From NCBI RefSeq assembly GCF_963924675.1, contig NC_089224.1:44745158-44809157 (forward strand): a stretch of DNA of 64,000 nucleotides, read 5' to 3'. Each line of letters begins with the position of its first letter. Position 1 is the stretch's first letter. A model generated the notes under the pieces. The model saw only the letters and a program-made list of their open reading frames with translations. It searched no databases and was not told where the DNA came from. The DNA is from Phocoena phocoena (taxonomy: Eukaryota; Chordata; Mammalia; Artiodactyla; Phocoenidae). Shown piece after piece: positions 12,060 to 23,600 of this stretch. The position numbers and the translations under genes are program-made.

Positions 12060-12711
12060 ATGTACCAAAATGTTCATTGCAGCTCTATTTACAATAGCCA
12101 GGACATGGAAACAACCTAAGTGCCCATCATCAGATGAATGGATAAAGAAGATGTGGCACATATATACAATGGAATATTACTCAGCCTTAAAAAGAAATGA
12201 AATTGAGCTATTTGTAATGAGATGGATAGACCTAGAGTCTGTCATACAGAGTGAAGTAAGTCAGAAAGAAAAAGACAAATACCATATGCTAACACATATA
12301 TATGGAATTTAAGAAAAAAAAATGTCATGAAGAACCTAGGGGTAAGACAGGAATAAAGACGCAGACCTACTGGAGAACAGACTTGAGGATATGGGGAGGG
12401 GCAAGGGTGAGTTTTGACAGGGCAAGAGAGTCATGGACATATACACACTAACAAACGTAGTAAGGTAGATAGCTAGTGGGAAGCAGCCGCATGGCACAGG
12501 GATATTAGCTCGGTGCTTTGTGACAGCCTGGAGGGGTGGGATAGGGAGAGTGGGAGGGAGGGAGATGCAAGAGGGAAGACATATGGGAACATATGTATAT
12601 GTATAACTGATTCACTTTGTTATAAAGCAGAAACTAACACACCATTGTAAAGCAATTATACCCCAATAAAGATGTTAAATAAATAAATAAAATAAAATAA
12701 AATAAAATAAG
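12060..12711 (+). mobile_element. 5'-truncated L1, young
   Basis: The copy begins inside the last 80 codons of L1 ORF2 ([20 protein letters not shown] ... EYYSALKRNEIELF), with the stop at about 12310. It continues through the 3' UTR to ccaataaagatgttaaataa and an A-rich tail of aaata units. A perfect 14-bp TSD (ataaaatctagttc, 12046-12059 and 12712-12725) brackets it. Severe 5' truncation is usual for L1. It cannot move on its own. Confidence 0.96.
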
Positions 12712-12725
12712 ATAAAATCTAGTTC

Positions 12726-13889
12726 CTCTGAACTAGAACATTATGGACTCCCATTCTGTCACCTAAAACACAATTTAAAATAATGCATCTCCCTCCCACA
12801 CCTCACTCCAACTCTCTGACAATAGCAAATCATTTTACAGTCTTGTATGTTCATAAAGCAGAGTTGATCCTGCTTTCTAACCATTTTTAGGACAAATGTT
12901 TATTTGGTTTTCACAAAATGAATGGGATTCCACCACCACTAAATCTGAGGCATCTGGGCATTAGAAAATATGCTCCCCAATACCCGTACAATTATATAGG
13001 TATATCTCAGTATTGCATTCATTTTCCTAGGAGTTCTTTGATGAGAATACTGGAGAATACTTTTAATAGAGTTTGTTGAATGTACAATTTGTGTTGCCAA
13101 TCAGTATTCCTCAGCGATGGTGGTTAATTTGAGAAAAAAATTCTGTGTGCTTTGGGAATCTGTTAACTAATAATATTCCCCCTCATCTTCCATAGCCAGA
13201 GGTTATTATGCCAGAGGACTCTAGGATGCAAAACCTTGCATTAGGGAACCGCAGGACAGGAAGCTGCGTGTAGTGTTATCACTCTATGGGCCCCACCTAT
13301 ATTCTACCTCATTATTTTTATACAGGGAGAATTAAAGCTTACAAAAGGAAAAGAAAGGTAATGTTCAAAGAGGAAGGCAGGCCATTGCTCTTGTCTTGGT
13401 TATAGGAATGTGGAAATTAACTTCTGATGACATCTATAGCTACCAGCAAGCAAGACCAAAGCATGGGTCCCTGGAACAATTTCCATGATTCACTGTTGCC
13501 TAGGAAAAGCTCAGCTTAATGGGTTGCAGTACTGACTTGGGTGTGGCTATTACTTCTTAGACCTCAATTAATAGATTGACCACCAGTTTACTGCCTGCCT
13601 TGGAACTTAAGGAACCAAGGAATTTAGTGGGATATACTATCTAAGCTCAATGATGTTTCATTTGCTTGACTCACTGACCATGACCTGGGAAAACAAACAA
13701 ACAAACAAATTCCAAAATCATCTACATCTACCAAAAGAGCTCATTTGGTGTTGTAATACTGATATTATTGTGATTACAAATCCACTTAGAGACCACCCAC
13801 TACACCACTGGAAAAGAGTCCAATAGAGGCCTCTTAAGAGTTCACCCTCACGCTCCTGCTCTAGAGGCTCCACCTTTCAGGTTCCTTGA
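12726..13889. other. Intergenic, nothing recognised
   Basis: No coding frame above 60 codons and no clear repeat. A short (aaac)n stretch lies near 13693-13708. Confidence 0.5.
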
Positions 13890-14195
13890 ACAAATCATGC
13901 TCTCTCTCAAATCCAGGCTTGGAGCATACTGTCCCATCTGCCTGGAACGCACTTCTCTCACTGCCTTTCTGATCCCTCCATTTCACCTAGTCAAATCTTG
14001 TTTTCCTTCAGCTCACAGTTCTCCGGGAATACCTCCCATGATCTCCTGGACTCAATTATACCTCCTCGCATCTAGAACTTTTCCTTCCCTAACACTTGTC
14101 ACACCTATAGTTATTTGTTCAGTGTTTGCCTTCCTGGATTGATTGTAAAGTCCATGAAGGCCAGGATCCTTTCTGTCTTGTTCACAGATGTGAAC
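13890..14195 (+). repeat. L2 LINE 3' region
   Basis: catctgcctggaacgcactt, then tagtcaaatcttgttttcct, tctccgggaatacctcccat, and gattgtaaagtccatgaagg with ccaggatcctttctgtcttg. This is the order of the L2 3' UTR. Confidence 0.85.
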
Positions 14196-15518
14196 AAGAA
14201 AATGGGAGCATGGAGTAGTCTTATTAAATTTGGGGAGAATTAAGAGAAAGTTCTCTTACACAAATAGCAAAAAGGGGGAATATCTGGGAAAGGAAGAAAA
14301 AGTGAAACCAAAACTAACATTTCAATATATAGTAATTCCCTCTTATGTACCAGGCACTGGACTATGATATGCTTGGGGACTGCAAAGTCCAACAAGTCAT
14401 GGTTCCTGCTCAATAAATTATGGTTGTCTTGTTCGAGTCAGAAAACAATAGGTTGATGAAACAAAAGGAAATTCGGATTCCTGAATTGGGGAGAAAAGAC
14501 AGCCTTTGAATATTTTCAGATTTCATTGATTCATTTTACCTTCTTTACCTGCAACCCAAAATATACTCTGAATTCAAACTTGTGTTTTGTAGCTGAATAT
14601 GGAAAGTAAAGGCCTGTTTCTTAAGATTTATAAAGACATTTGCGGGCTCTTTGCTTTGTACATTATAGTATTCTTTCAAAAAACAGGTCAATCAACAAAC
14701 ATCCTGGAACCCCTGCTATGGGGCCAGCACCATGCTTACCGCTGCAGGCTGTAGAGTTTAAAAGAGATGCTTTATCCTGCCTTCATATCTCAGCTCTCCA
14801 CATCCTTCCTAGATGCATAGCTGCTTGTGTTTGTGTATTTACCTTTTCATCTTCCCTTTAAATCAGCACTCTGTAATTGCAGTAACACATTTTGGTGCTG
14901 TGTTAGGTGAGGAAGCTGAGATAGTTGCTTACATGACTCAACAGAGCTCATGTTCTCCCAAGTTTCTTTTATTTAACATTCCATCCTCATTCTGACCACA
15001 CTGCCTTGGCAGCACCACTAAGTACCAAAGATGACAATGATTAAGTCCTGTCTCCTGAATAGAAGATACATTACAGATCTGTTTTCTTACAGTAAGAAAA
15101 ATAATGCTAGTCGCCATCTGAATATTAGAGACTGTACAATTCTACCAAAAAAACACTCCTGTATTAAATTTCCACTGGCCTACCAAAAAAAAAAAAAAGA
15201 AAGAAAGAAAGATCAAAGAATGTGTTTATCTTAGTAATTGGAGTTTTTCTTCCAGAAGCTGGCTCTGCAGAGGGGGACTGTAAACAAACAAACAAACAAA
15301 CAAAAAACCTCTCCTCCCTATGCTTTGATGGGGACACCCCATGGAGCTCAAAGTGACATGACAAAAGATAAGTGTAGGTTTTTGGAAATTCTCAAGAAGC
15401 CAGGAAAGTAGAAGTACCAAAGCAGAAAATGTAAGCTGAACAAGAATTTAAACAAATTAATGTTTACTTGGTAGATGTCAACCCTTCATCCCCCAGATGG
15501 TACAAATTCTAGAGACGT
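14196..15518. other. Intergenic with A-rich simple repeats
   Basis: No gene is recognised. A weak mammal-wide repeat may lie at 14330-14420 (taccaggcactggactatg). Simple repeats: poly-A with gaaa units at 15185-15212 and (aaac)n at 15282-15306. Confidence 0.45.
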
Positions 15519-15535
15519 AAAAGAACTTGGGGTTG

Positions 15536-15736
15536 GGCTTCCCTGGTGGCGCAGTGGTTGAGAGTCCGCCTGCCGATGCAGGGGACACGGGTTCGTGCCC
15601 CGGTCCGGGAAGATTCCCACATGCCGCGGAGTGGCTGGGCCCGTGAGCCATGGCCGCTGGGCCTGCGTGTCCGGAGCCTGTGCTCCGCAACGGGAGAGGC
15701 CACAACAGTGAGAGTCCCGCGTACCACAAAAAAAAA
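15536..15736 (+). mobile_element. CHR-type SINE, short form
   Basis: Complete short form with intact-looking A box (tggcgcagtggtt) and B box (gggttcgtgcc), the GC-rich second half and an A-tail. The TSD is aaaagaacttgNNgttg, at 15519-15535 and about 15737-15753, with two mismatches. The frames on either strand are SINE artefacts. Confidence 0.95.
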
Positions 15737-15806
15737 AAAAGAACTTGCAGTTGATTCAAATGGATAAAATCAGAAAGCTGGAGAGAATTCAATATGAGCT
15801 ATCAAA

Positions 15807-16000
15807 GAAAGAAGGCACTGGGGTAATTAGCCTTCCAGGAAAGCCTAAAAAAGCCTTAAAAAAAATCAGTGATAGTTCAGAGATTTCTGTGTCCAGAGTG
15901 TGCTCCTAAGGCAGTTCCTACATGAAGTCTATAAAATGGCCCTTTTGCCCAGTATGAAGAGATGGGATACGAACAGATACTGAATAGAAGAATACCTTCT
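15807..16000 (+). repeat. Unclassified repeat tract, copy A
   Basis: This tract aligns in the same orientation with 19181-19372 at about 75% by eye. Shared blocks are gaaagaaggcac, ttccagg, tttctgtgtccag, gctcct.aggcagtt, tacat.aag and tagaag. It is probably a member of an old interspersed family that I do not recognise. A local duplication is the alternative. Confidence 0.6.
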
Positions 16001-16959
16001 CCTTCTAGTCAGTTCTCTGGAGTGTTGTCAACTAAGTGAGTAAAGGAAATGTATAGCTTAGTTTTTTCTCCCAAGACTGACTCACATTTTACTAAAAATA
16101 ATTTGTGCCCCTCTTAATAGTTGACCAAGTGTGTTATACTGCGCTGAACAATTAAGGTAGATGCAGCTCATTAGTCCATCTGCAGAGCAGTCTCTGTATC
16201 CCAAGGAATGAAAAAGAAAAGAATAACTCAGTAGAAAAGTGATGGTGGAATGAAGCAAACAAATTACTTGGGAATTAACACACCCCGACACACAAAAAAA
16301 TAAAGTCTATTCCATCACAGGAGCTTCTTTCTGCTTCCAAGAAAATCTGACGTCTAAAAAGTCAAGTACAGTCTTGGTTAAATTTCAAAGGGAGTCAGGG
16401 TATGAATCAAGGAATGCCTTTTTCTTGGTTAGGATCCTATCTGCCTCTCTCCAAGAAAGTCTAGAAGACTTTGGACATTGTAAAGCTGTAGTTCTCAGAG
16501 TCTAGTACCACTTTCCGTTGGATGCCTTTCTATCAAATCATCAAGAAGTATCTGGAAAACTAGACTAGATTGGCATCCCTGCTTAGGGTGTGTCAGTCAA
16601 TTCTGTTCTGCAAATGAGCCAGGATCTGGAGGCATCCTTCAGACTGGAGTGAGGAACTTGGTGGGTGGCCTACGAGTCTGGGCTTTGTAATAGAAGGACA
16701 CAGATAGAACTTCTAGCCATGAGAAGCTGCAGAGGAAGATACTCAGAGTCCAGGGAAAGATGCCAGTCCACATCCAGACTACATAAACACTAAAGAGAAT
16801 CAGCCCAGGTGCCAACCTAACACTATAAATAAAGAATCTTGGCTTTGTCAGAGGGAAGCCCTTATTATCTTAGGGAATATGTCACAGATACACGGAAAAG
16901 CACAGAGAGAAATACATCAAAGGTGTGGGTAACAATAAAACTCAGCATACACATAGTGA
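16001..16959. other. Intergenic, nothing recognised
   Basis: No gene or named repeat. Sequence related to the tract ending at 16000 may continue a short way. Confidence 0.45.
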
Positions 16960-17040
16960 TTACAGTTGCTAAAGTGCTTTCCCACAAATGATCGCATTGA
17001 ATCTTCACAACTCCAGGGATAGAAGAAAGGCAAATGTTTT
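16960..17040 (+). repeat. MIR-like fragment
   Basis: gctaaagtgctttcccacaa and cgcattgaatcttcacaact resemble the MIR core (gcgctttacatgcatt, aatcctcacaac). It is short and diverged. An attatcatt duplication follows at 17040-17066. Confidence 0.45.
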
Positions 17041-17066
17041 ATTATCATTATTTTATTATCATTATT

Positions 17067-18530
17067 GCTGTGCCCCCCTTCCAGGTTTATCGTGAGGCTA
17101 GAAATCAGATGTTAAATGACACCTATCCTGCATGTGGCCACTCAACACATCTTGAGACCACCCCAGGGAAAAGAGGTCTGATCCTCCATCCTGCATAGAG
17201 GAGAGGGCCCATGTTCAGACCCTTTATGGTACCAGTTCCCCCACAGTGAGCTCACCCACACATGACTGGGCCAGATCCCGCCTCAGACCCTCAGACATCT
17301 TTGTTATGACTAATCCCACCTTTGGAATGTCTGTGGTCAATTAATTCCAATTAAGTCTTCCATTCTTATAATCCTCATATGCCAAAAGAAAGTCAGTTTA
17401 CCTCCCCGATTCTTAACCCCTTAATGCTCTGTACTTCTTCTCTTTGGCTTCTCTCCTCAAACCACTAGAACCTCTGCAATCTTCTTCCTTTATGTAAAAG
17501 AGAAAGAACCAATAAACACAGCATCTCCCCACATTATGCTGTATATTTCACCTACCATAGAACTAAGGAGAGGGGTGAAAATTTATTACTCCTTAATGCC
17601 ACTTTAGAACCACCACAGTTCCATCCTGGTACCTTTGACATCTGACAATACCACTTTGTACACTTCTATATTTCTATCATCTACTGACCTCCTGGTCACA
17701 TTCTTTAAGACATAACACTCCTCTTCTCCCCTCAAACTCAACTTCTGCCATTATATTCCAGAAAACTTCAGTGTCTTTGGGAGCAATCCACCCAATACCT
17801 TCAATCTACTGTTCCTTGACCTCAAATACACAATAACTATTCTCACCTCCACTCCACTTAGACTTCCCCACACTGCCAGGGTACATCCTGAAACTTGTCA
17901 TCACCCAGAATGGTTCCACACCAAAAATTTGAACTACAAACACTGCATTCTCAGGAAAGACCCAGCTGTCTTTCCTCCGGTGCTCTCAGGACGCTCGCTT
18001 GAACACACCTGCTCTTCAAATTCATTTAGTCCTCCAGCTCCTGGGTCTTCATTTCCTCAGAGTCCATCCACCTTCCCCCAAGCAGACTACAAGTAGTTGA
18101 CTATCTGACCTACTCACCACCAGCACCCTCAAATCCAAATATGTCTCTTCCTGTATGGCCCTCACCTAGAAAACTCCCAACACAGGATCAATGCCATCTT
18201 GGTACCTAAAAGGCTGAGCATTCCTAAGCAAAATGTTAAACCATTCAGATTTATGTCCCAACAAACATATGGTCTCCAATCTTAAGACTTCAGTATATCT
18301 CAATCTTTTCACTTAATCAACATTCCTTCCTACTCTCCTCAGTAATTATTTTAAACCTATACATCTCTGTTGAGGCCCCCCTCACTCTAAGTAGGCAACA
18401 TAATCTTTATCTTCACTGAAAAAAAAAATTGATGTCCAGAGAGGTAAGAGGAAAAGGAGGGAGTGTGGTGTCATAAAAGCTAATTTTTTGGAAGAATCCT
18501 CTACTCTCTCTAGAGACCATTAAATAGAGA
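17067..18530. other. Intergenic, pyrimidine-rich; possible upstream L2
   Basis: The + strand is rich in C and T and leads without a break into L2 3' sequence at 18531, so part of it may be decayed L2 body. I cannot show this by eye. No coding frame above 60 codons. Confidence 0.4.
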
Positions 18531-18958
18531 AGTTCTCAGGCTCACACTAAGCTCTCTTCTCTGCTCATTTTCAGAGGTGTATCTCATCTACTCCTATAGC
18601 TTCAATTATCTTTTTATGCAAAGGACTTTGAAATCTCTATTAGCAGTCCAGATCACTTGCCTATATACCATTAAAGCTTTAACTCAACATTTCCACTTAC
18701 ATATCTAGAAAGTATCTCAAATCCTCATGTCCTAAATTATTCTCTCTCTCTGTCTCTCTCTTCCTCTGTTTCACACACACACAGACACACACATCGCTTC
18801 TCTTATCTCCTCCTCAGTAAAAGGCATCACCACCCATTAGTCAAGATAGAAAACTGGTAGTCATCCTTGCCTCCCCCCTCTTCCTCACCCAATTCATCAA
18901 CAATTTCTACTAATATTATCTCCTGGCTTTCTCTCAAATCCAATCACTTCCTTGTTCA
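18531..18958 (+). repeat. L2 LINE, body to 3' part
   Basis: Matches the L2 segment upstream of the 3' UTR in order: tttaactcaacatttccact, tatctagaaagtatctcaaa, then gtagtcatccttgcctcccc and ttctctcaaatccaatcac. It is interrupted by a pyrimidine/CA microsatellite. Confidence 0.75.
18739..18795 (+). repeat. (TC)n-(AC)n microsatellite
   Basis: Runs of tc units followed by acac units lie inside the L2 copy. Confidence 0.85.
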
Positions 18959-19105
18959 ATTAATGAATAACAGCCCTGTTCAAATAAGGAAACTAAAGCT
19001 GAAAGAGGTTAAGACATTTCACGATACCACACAACTAGTAGGTGGCAGAGCCAACTCGTCTGCTTCCAAAGTCCATGCTAAAAATTCGACAGTACTTTTA
19101 CAGGG
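18959..19105 (+). repeat. MIR SINE fossil (3' part)
   Basis: aaggaaactaaagctgaaag, aggttaagacatttcacgat, acaactagtaggtggcagag and aaagtccatgct follow the MIR core and 3' part. Confidence 0.8.
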
Positions 19106-19180
19106 GGCTCTCAGAGCCAAAGATATCTTCAAGAAGCACAAATTAGACTATTCCAACTGAAGAATGGCCCAAAACCCAAG

Positions 19181-19372
19181 GAAAGAAGGCACAGGGGGTA
19201 ATCAGTCTTCCAGGGAAGAATTTAAAGCCTCAAACAAAATCAGTCAATCAATCAAAGAACTTCTGTGTCCAGGAGGCTCTCCTGAGGCAGTTTCTACATA
19301 AAGACAATAGTGGCACTTGTGCCCAGAGTGAAGAAATAGGGGTACAGATAGATGCTGGATAGAAGGAGAATA
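19181..19372 (+). repeat. Unclassified repeat tract, copy B
   Basis: This is the partner of 15807-16000, in the same orientation and about 3.3 kb away. It shares gaaagaaggcac, tcttccaggg, ttctgtgtccagg, tcctgaggcagtttctacat and gtgcccag. No TSD is obvious around either copy. Confidence 0.6.
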
Positions 19373-19429
19373 TATCACAGAATGTGACCATTGATGAGGA
19401 TATGTCTTGAATGAGAATAGCCTTTTGCT

Positions 19430-19642
19430 TTTTTTTTTTTTTTTTTTTTTTGCGGTACACGGGCCTCTCACTGTTGTGGCCTCTCCCGTTGCGGAGCACA
19501 GGCTCCGGACGCGCAGGCTCAGCGGCCATGACTCACGGGCCCAGCCGCTCCGCGGCATGTGGGATCCTCCCAGACCGGGGCACAAACCCGTGTCCCCTGC
19601 ATCGGCAGGCGGACTCTCAACCACTGCGCCGCCAGGGAAGCC
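19430..19642 (-). mobile_element. CHR-type SINE, short form
   Basis: Complete minus-strand copy, with T-run 19431-19452, gcggtacacgggcctctcac at the tail-proximal end and the head ending gccgccagggaagcc. I cannot find a clear TSD. Confidence 0.95.
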
Positions 19643-19959
19643 CCTCTCTTTACACTTTTGATGTCAATGAAGTTGTCCATTAGAGAGACTGAGAAGAGAT
19701 GAATGTTAGAGGAAAAAACATTAACGAATGGCAATTTTTCAGCATTCCCCAAAGATGAAGTTACCTTGAAAATTATGTAAGAATACACCATGAGGCCTAT
19801 GGAAAGGTGATGTAAAGAGGTCTGTTTTTTATACTGTATCATCTTTCTAGAGCTATATCTTTATATCTTCCTGAGTGTGGCAGCCAAAATATTCTTTGCA
19901 CTAGAAGCTGCATCTACCTCTATTCAGTGGTTCAGAATTTTAAATTACTTTTCGTTAAA

Positions 19960-20165
19960 AACATGGGCTTTGGAGTCTGGCAAAAATAGGCCCATGTCCT
20001 GAGTCTCTGCCTCTTCCCAGCTGTGTGGCCTTGGGCAGGTCTAAGATGAGGACAGTAACAGTATCCATCCCATAGTGTCACTGTGAGGTTTAAACCATCA
20101 GTGAATGTACAATGCTTATTGCAGTGCCTGTGGGTCTTAATAGGTGCTAATTATTAATAGTATTA
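19960..20165 (-). repeat. MIR SINE fossil
   Basis: In reverse orientation: gggctttggagtctgg, agctgtgtggccttgggcag, then agtgtcactgtgaggtttaa and ttgcagtgcctgtgggtctt. This is the full MIR order. Confidence 0.85.
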
Positions 20166-20995
20166 GTAATACTATCGTTTTCATCATTATTGTTATTTTT
20201 ACTATGAAACACATACACAGGGACATGTATTTGTGTATCTAATCCATAGCAGCTGGGTCTGAAAGACAAGAAAATGTGAAGACTCTTTTAGAAGATGGGA
20301 AAAATAAATTCCAATACACATGCAAACTTAAGAATACATGGCTCTTCTGGATAACTTATGAGCTAATTTCTGGAAAGGAATGAAGAGAGAATCTCTGTGA
20401 AAGTAATATTTTAATTTAATATTTATTTTTATCAAGATAATTCATGTAGATTTAGAGGCAAATCTTACTACCATAAAACTTATAACAAAAAACAATAGTC
20501 ACTTATTTGGGGTGGGGTAGAGGTGGACTCAAAATACTCATTATTTTATGGTGAAGGTGAGAGAAAAGGCTATATCTAGAATAACATCTAGTTTGCGGGA
20601 CACCTAGGCAACTCGGTGGATGGCAGGCCCATTAACTAAGATAGAGAAGACTGGTGGATGAGCAGGATTTCAGCAGAGAGGGGAAGCAAAGGATCAAGAA
20701 ACCTGATATTTAGCCATCAAAAGTGAAGATGTTGGGTAGACAATTTGATATACAGCTTAGAGGTCAGGGCATGGGTCATGGGGAAAGTTACTGATTTGGA
20801 GATTACTGGCATGTAGATGTTAAATATTTAATATTTAAATGATAGCAACTCAGGTGAAGAATGCTAAAAAACTGATGCTGAAGCCTGTCGACATGCAGAG
20901 CTCAGGCTGAGGAAGAGCACCCAAGAAAGGTGACTGAGAAGCAACGGCTGTTAAGACTGTCAGAGTCAGGAGGATGCTGTGACTCTGGAGTAAAC
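20166..20995. other. Intergenic, nothing recognised
   Basis: No gene, long open frame or named repeat seen. Confidence 0.5.
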
Positions 20996-21006
20996 AGTGG
21001 TTCAGG

Positions 21007-21338
21007 GCTTCCCTGGTGGCGCAGTGGTTAACTATCCACCTGCCAATGCAGGGGACACGGGTTCGAGCCCTGGTCTGGGAAGAACCCACATGCCGCGGAG
21101 CAACTAAGCCCATGTGCCACAACTACTGAGCCTGCGCTCTAGAGCCCGCGAGCCACAACTACTGAAGCCTGCACACCTAGAGCCCGTGCTGTGCCACAAG
21201 AGAAGCCACTGCAGTGAGAAGCCCGCGTACTGCAACGAGGAGTAGCCCCCGCTCACAGCAACTAGAGAAAAGCCCACACTCAGCAACGAAGACCCAACAC
21301 AGCCAAACATAAATAAATAGATAAATTTATATTAAAAA
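21007..21338 (+). mobile_element. CHR-type SINE, long form
   Basis: tRNA-like head, then the repeated ccacaactactg and tagagcccgtg body, agaagccactgcagtgagaa, and a tail of aaat and agat units. The TSD is imperfect: agtggttca on the left, tgtagttca on the right. The 90-codon minus frame over it is a SINE artefact. Confidence 0.93.
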
Positions 21339-21419
21339 TGTAGTTCAAGAAGGAGGGCGTGGACAACTGTGTGCCTGCAGCTCAGTAATCACAGTATAAA
21401 CCCAGCCGCCCTTTATTTC

Positions 21420-21765
21420 CCTGCTCCTACCCTCAATGGACCACTGGGCTTTTTCTATTATTGTTCTCTTGCATTAGAATGGCTCCTCACCTGCCAAAAT
21501 CCTATCTATCCTTCATGACCCAGCAAGAATGCCATCACCTTGGTAATGCATTTCCCGACTCCACTAATTAAAAATGCTCTTTTCCTCCACAATATTCCAT
21601 AGCCCATTGTATACTATAACTTATTCTGCCTTGTGCTGTAACTATATATATTCTCTCTCCATCCTTCCTGTATCCCAAGTGGACTATATAGTCCCCCAAC
21701 CCCTATAATGCAGCACAATGCTGGGCATATGCTAGGTACTCAGTAAAGATTTTTCACTGAGTCAA
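21420..21765 (+). repeat. L2 LINE 3' end
   Basis: ctatccttcatgacccagca, gtaatgcatttcccgactcc, then gcagcacaatgctgggcat and taggtactcagtaaag match the L2 3' UTR to near its end. Confidence 0.85.
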
Positions 21766-23366
21766 ATCCAAAAATATAGAACTCAAGCCTGGAAAAGTTT
21801 CTTCAAAGGACAATCTCCTTTAACACTTTAGATTTCTGTTTGTCAGCATGTATATCTTCTGCACCCAAGCCCAGAAATTATTTATACATTTTCCTGACCC
21901 TCTATAGAAAAATAGTGGGGGGAATCATTCCCCAAAAGCAAAGTTTTTAAATGACATCATTAAAAAAAAAAAAACAAAACTACATGACCAAAAAACAGGG
22001 TAGTGTGGGCAAAGCTCCTGTCACATGCATTGGCTGCGTATCTCCTGAGATAATGGCTATTTTAGAAACCATTTAGACTAAACTTTCCCCCAGACCTCAG
22101 GTATGAAAATAACAAGTTGCAAAAGTTCCATGGATGAAACAACATTTGTCATCCCTGAACTTCACAGTAAAAAGCTAAAAAGTAAAAAGATTGTACTAAT
22201 CCAAGCCTTGGGTTAGCAGCCAGCAATTCTTCAATCTTCTTGCTTCAAATATCATCATGTGCTTTCATCCTCTTACACTGAGGAGGAGAAGTGTGGTAGA
22301 AAGAAGTCATTGGAAAGTAGTTCTGGCTAAGAGTTGGAGGAAGAGGAGGGAGAAAAACAGGTTATCAATGGTAAATACAGTCAGAGTCAAAACTTTATAA
22401 ATCAAATAGAATTTCTACAAGCTTAATGAGGGAGAATTATTTGCCAAGCTGCCATGTGCAACATGCTATAAAAACAACTGGGATTTAATGTCATGAATGT
22501 TAATTTTTATGATTTCCTTTATCCCCTCCTCTTTTTTGCACCATGTTGCAAAACAGTTCTCTTTTGAAACTAATCACTCTTTTGTGGTCAACAGCAATTT
22601 ACAAATTAGACCCTCAGACTTTTGCTAAAAAATTTAGGCCTTTACACATATTTGTAGATAGACAAATAGCCTAGTGATTAAGGGTATGCATTCTTTTTAG
22701 TTGCATACGCCAGATCTACCAAATATTTGTGATCATCCAAACTGGTTGTTTTTTGTTAAAATTTCTACTTCCTGCACTTTCAGACCCACATATTCTGAGG
22801 TAGAAAACTTTCTGAGAGTGCAAGGTGATGATTCTTGCAAATGCCCAGCAGTAGACTACATAAGTGTAAATAATCAACGTAGCCCCACTTTGCTGCTACA
22901 CTGAAAAGTCCAGTAACCTCTTTTTCTTAATGGTGGTGCCAGTTCCACCACATTCTGGAAGGTATTGGTTCCCTTAAGTACAACGTGGAGCCATCAGAAT
23001 AAAAGGGCAGCATGAGGGAAAACGACAGTGTGGGACTTTGTGGTCTATAGATTTAGTTGCTCATACAAGAACCTGAGAGGGGGAACCCCCCAAAAGATTA
23101 GTCACTTTGTTTTGTTTTGCAGAACTCAATTCAGGTTAACAAAGCATTTGCCAACAAAGGAGATGGGAGAATGGCAGTATTCACTTGCTCTGGTCTGAAT
23201 AAACAAATGTGGGACTTGTGGCCTGACTAATGTCCTGGGATAAACCGGGCATTCAGCCAAATTCTAGGAGTTTTGATGCAAAGACAGCAAGCCCACACTT
23301 TTCTTCATGGAAAGTGCTCCATGGGAGTATTGATGTCCACAAGGGCAGCCTGGGTCTTCAACTGCC
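21766..23366. other. Intergenic, weak MIR traces
   Basis: tagcctagtgattaagggta near 22670 resembles the start of a reverse MIR, but the rest is not convincing. No gene is recognised. Confidence 0.4.
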
Positions 23367-23381
23367 TTAAAGATTCACCCA

Positions 23382-23585
23382 GGGCTTCCCTGGTGGCGCA
23401 GTGGTTGAGAGTCAACCTGCCGATGCAGGGGACACAGGTTTGTGCCCCGGTCCGGGAGGATCCCACATGCCGCGGGGCGGGCTGGGCCCGTGAGCCATGG
23501 CCGCTGAGCCTGTGCGTCCGGAGCCTGTGCTCCGCAACGGGAGAGGCCACAACAGTGAGAGGCCCGCGTACCACAAAAAAAAAAA
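23382..23585 (+). mobile_element. CHR-type SINE, short form
   Basis: Complete copy with a 15-bp TSD, ttaaagattca(c/g)cca, at 23367-23381 and 23586-23600. The B box is slightly decayed (aggtttgtgcc). Confidence 0.96.
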
Positions 23586-23600
23586 TTAAAGATTCAGCCA

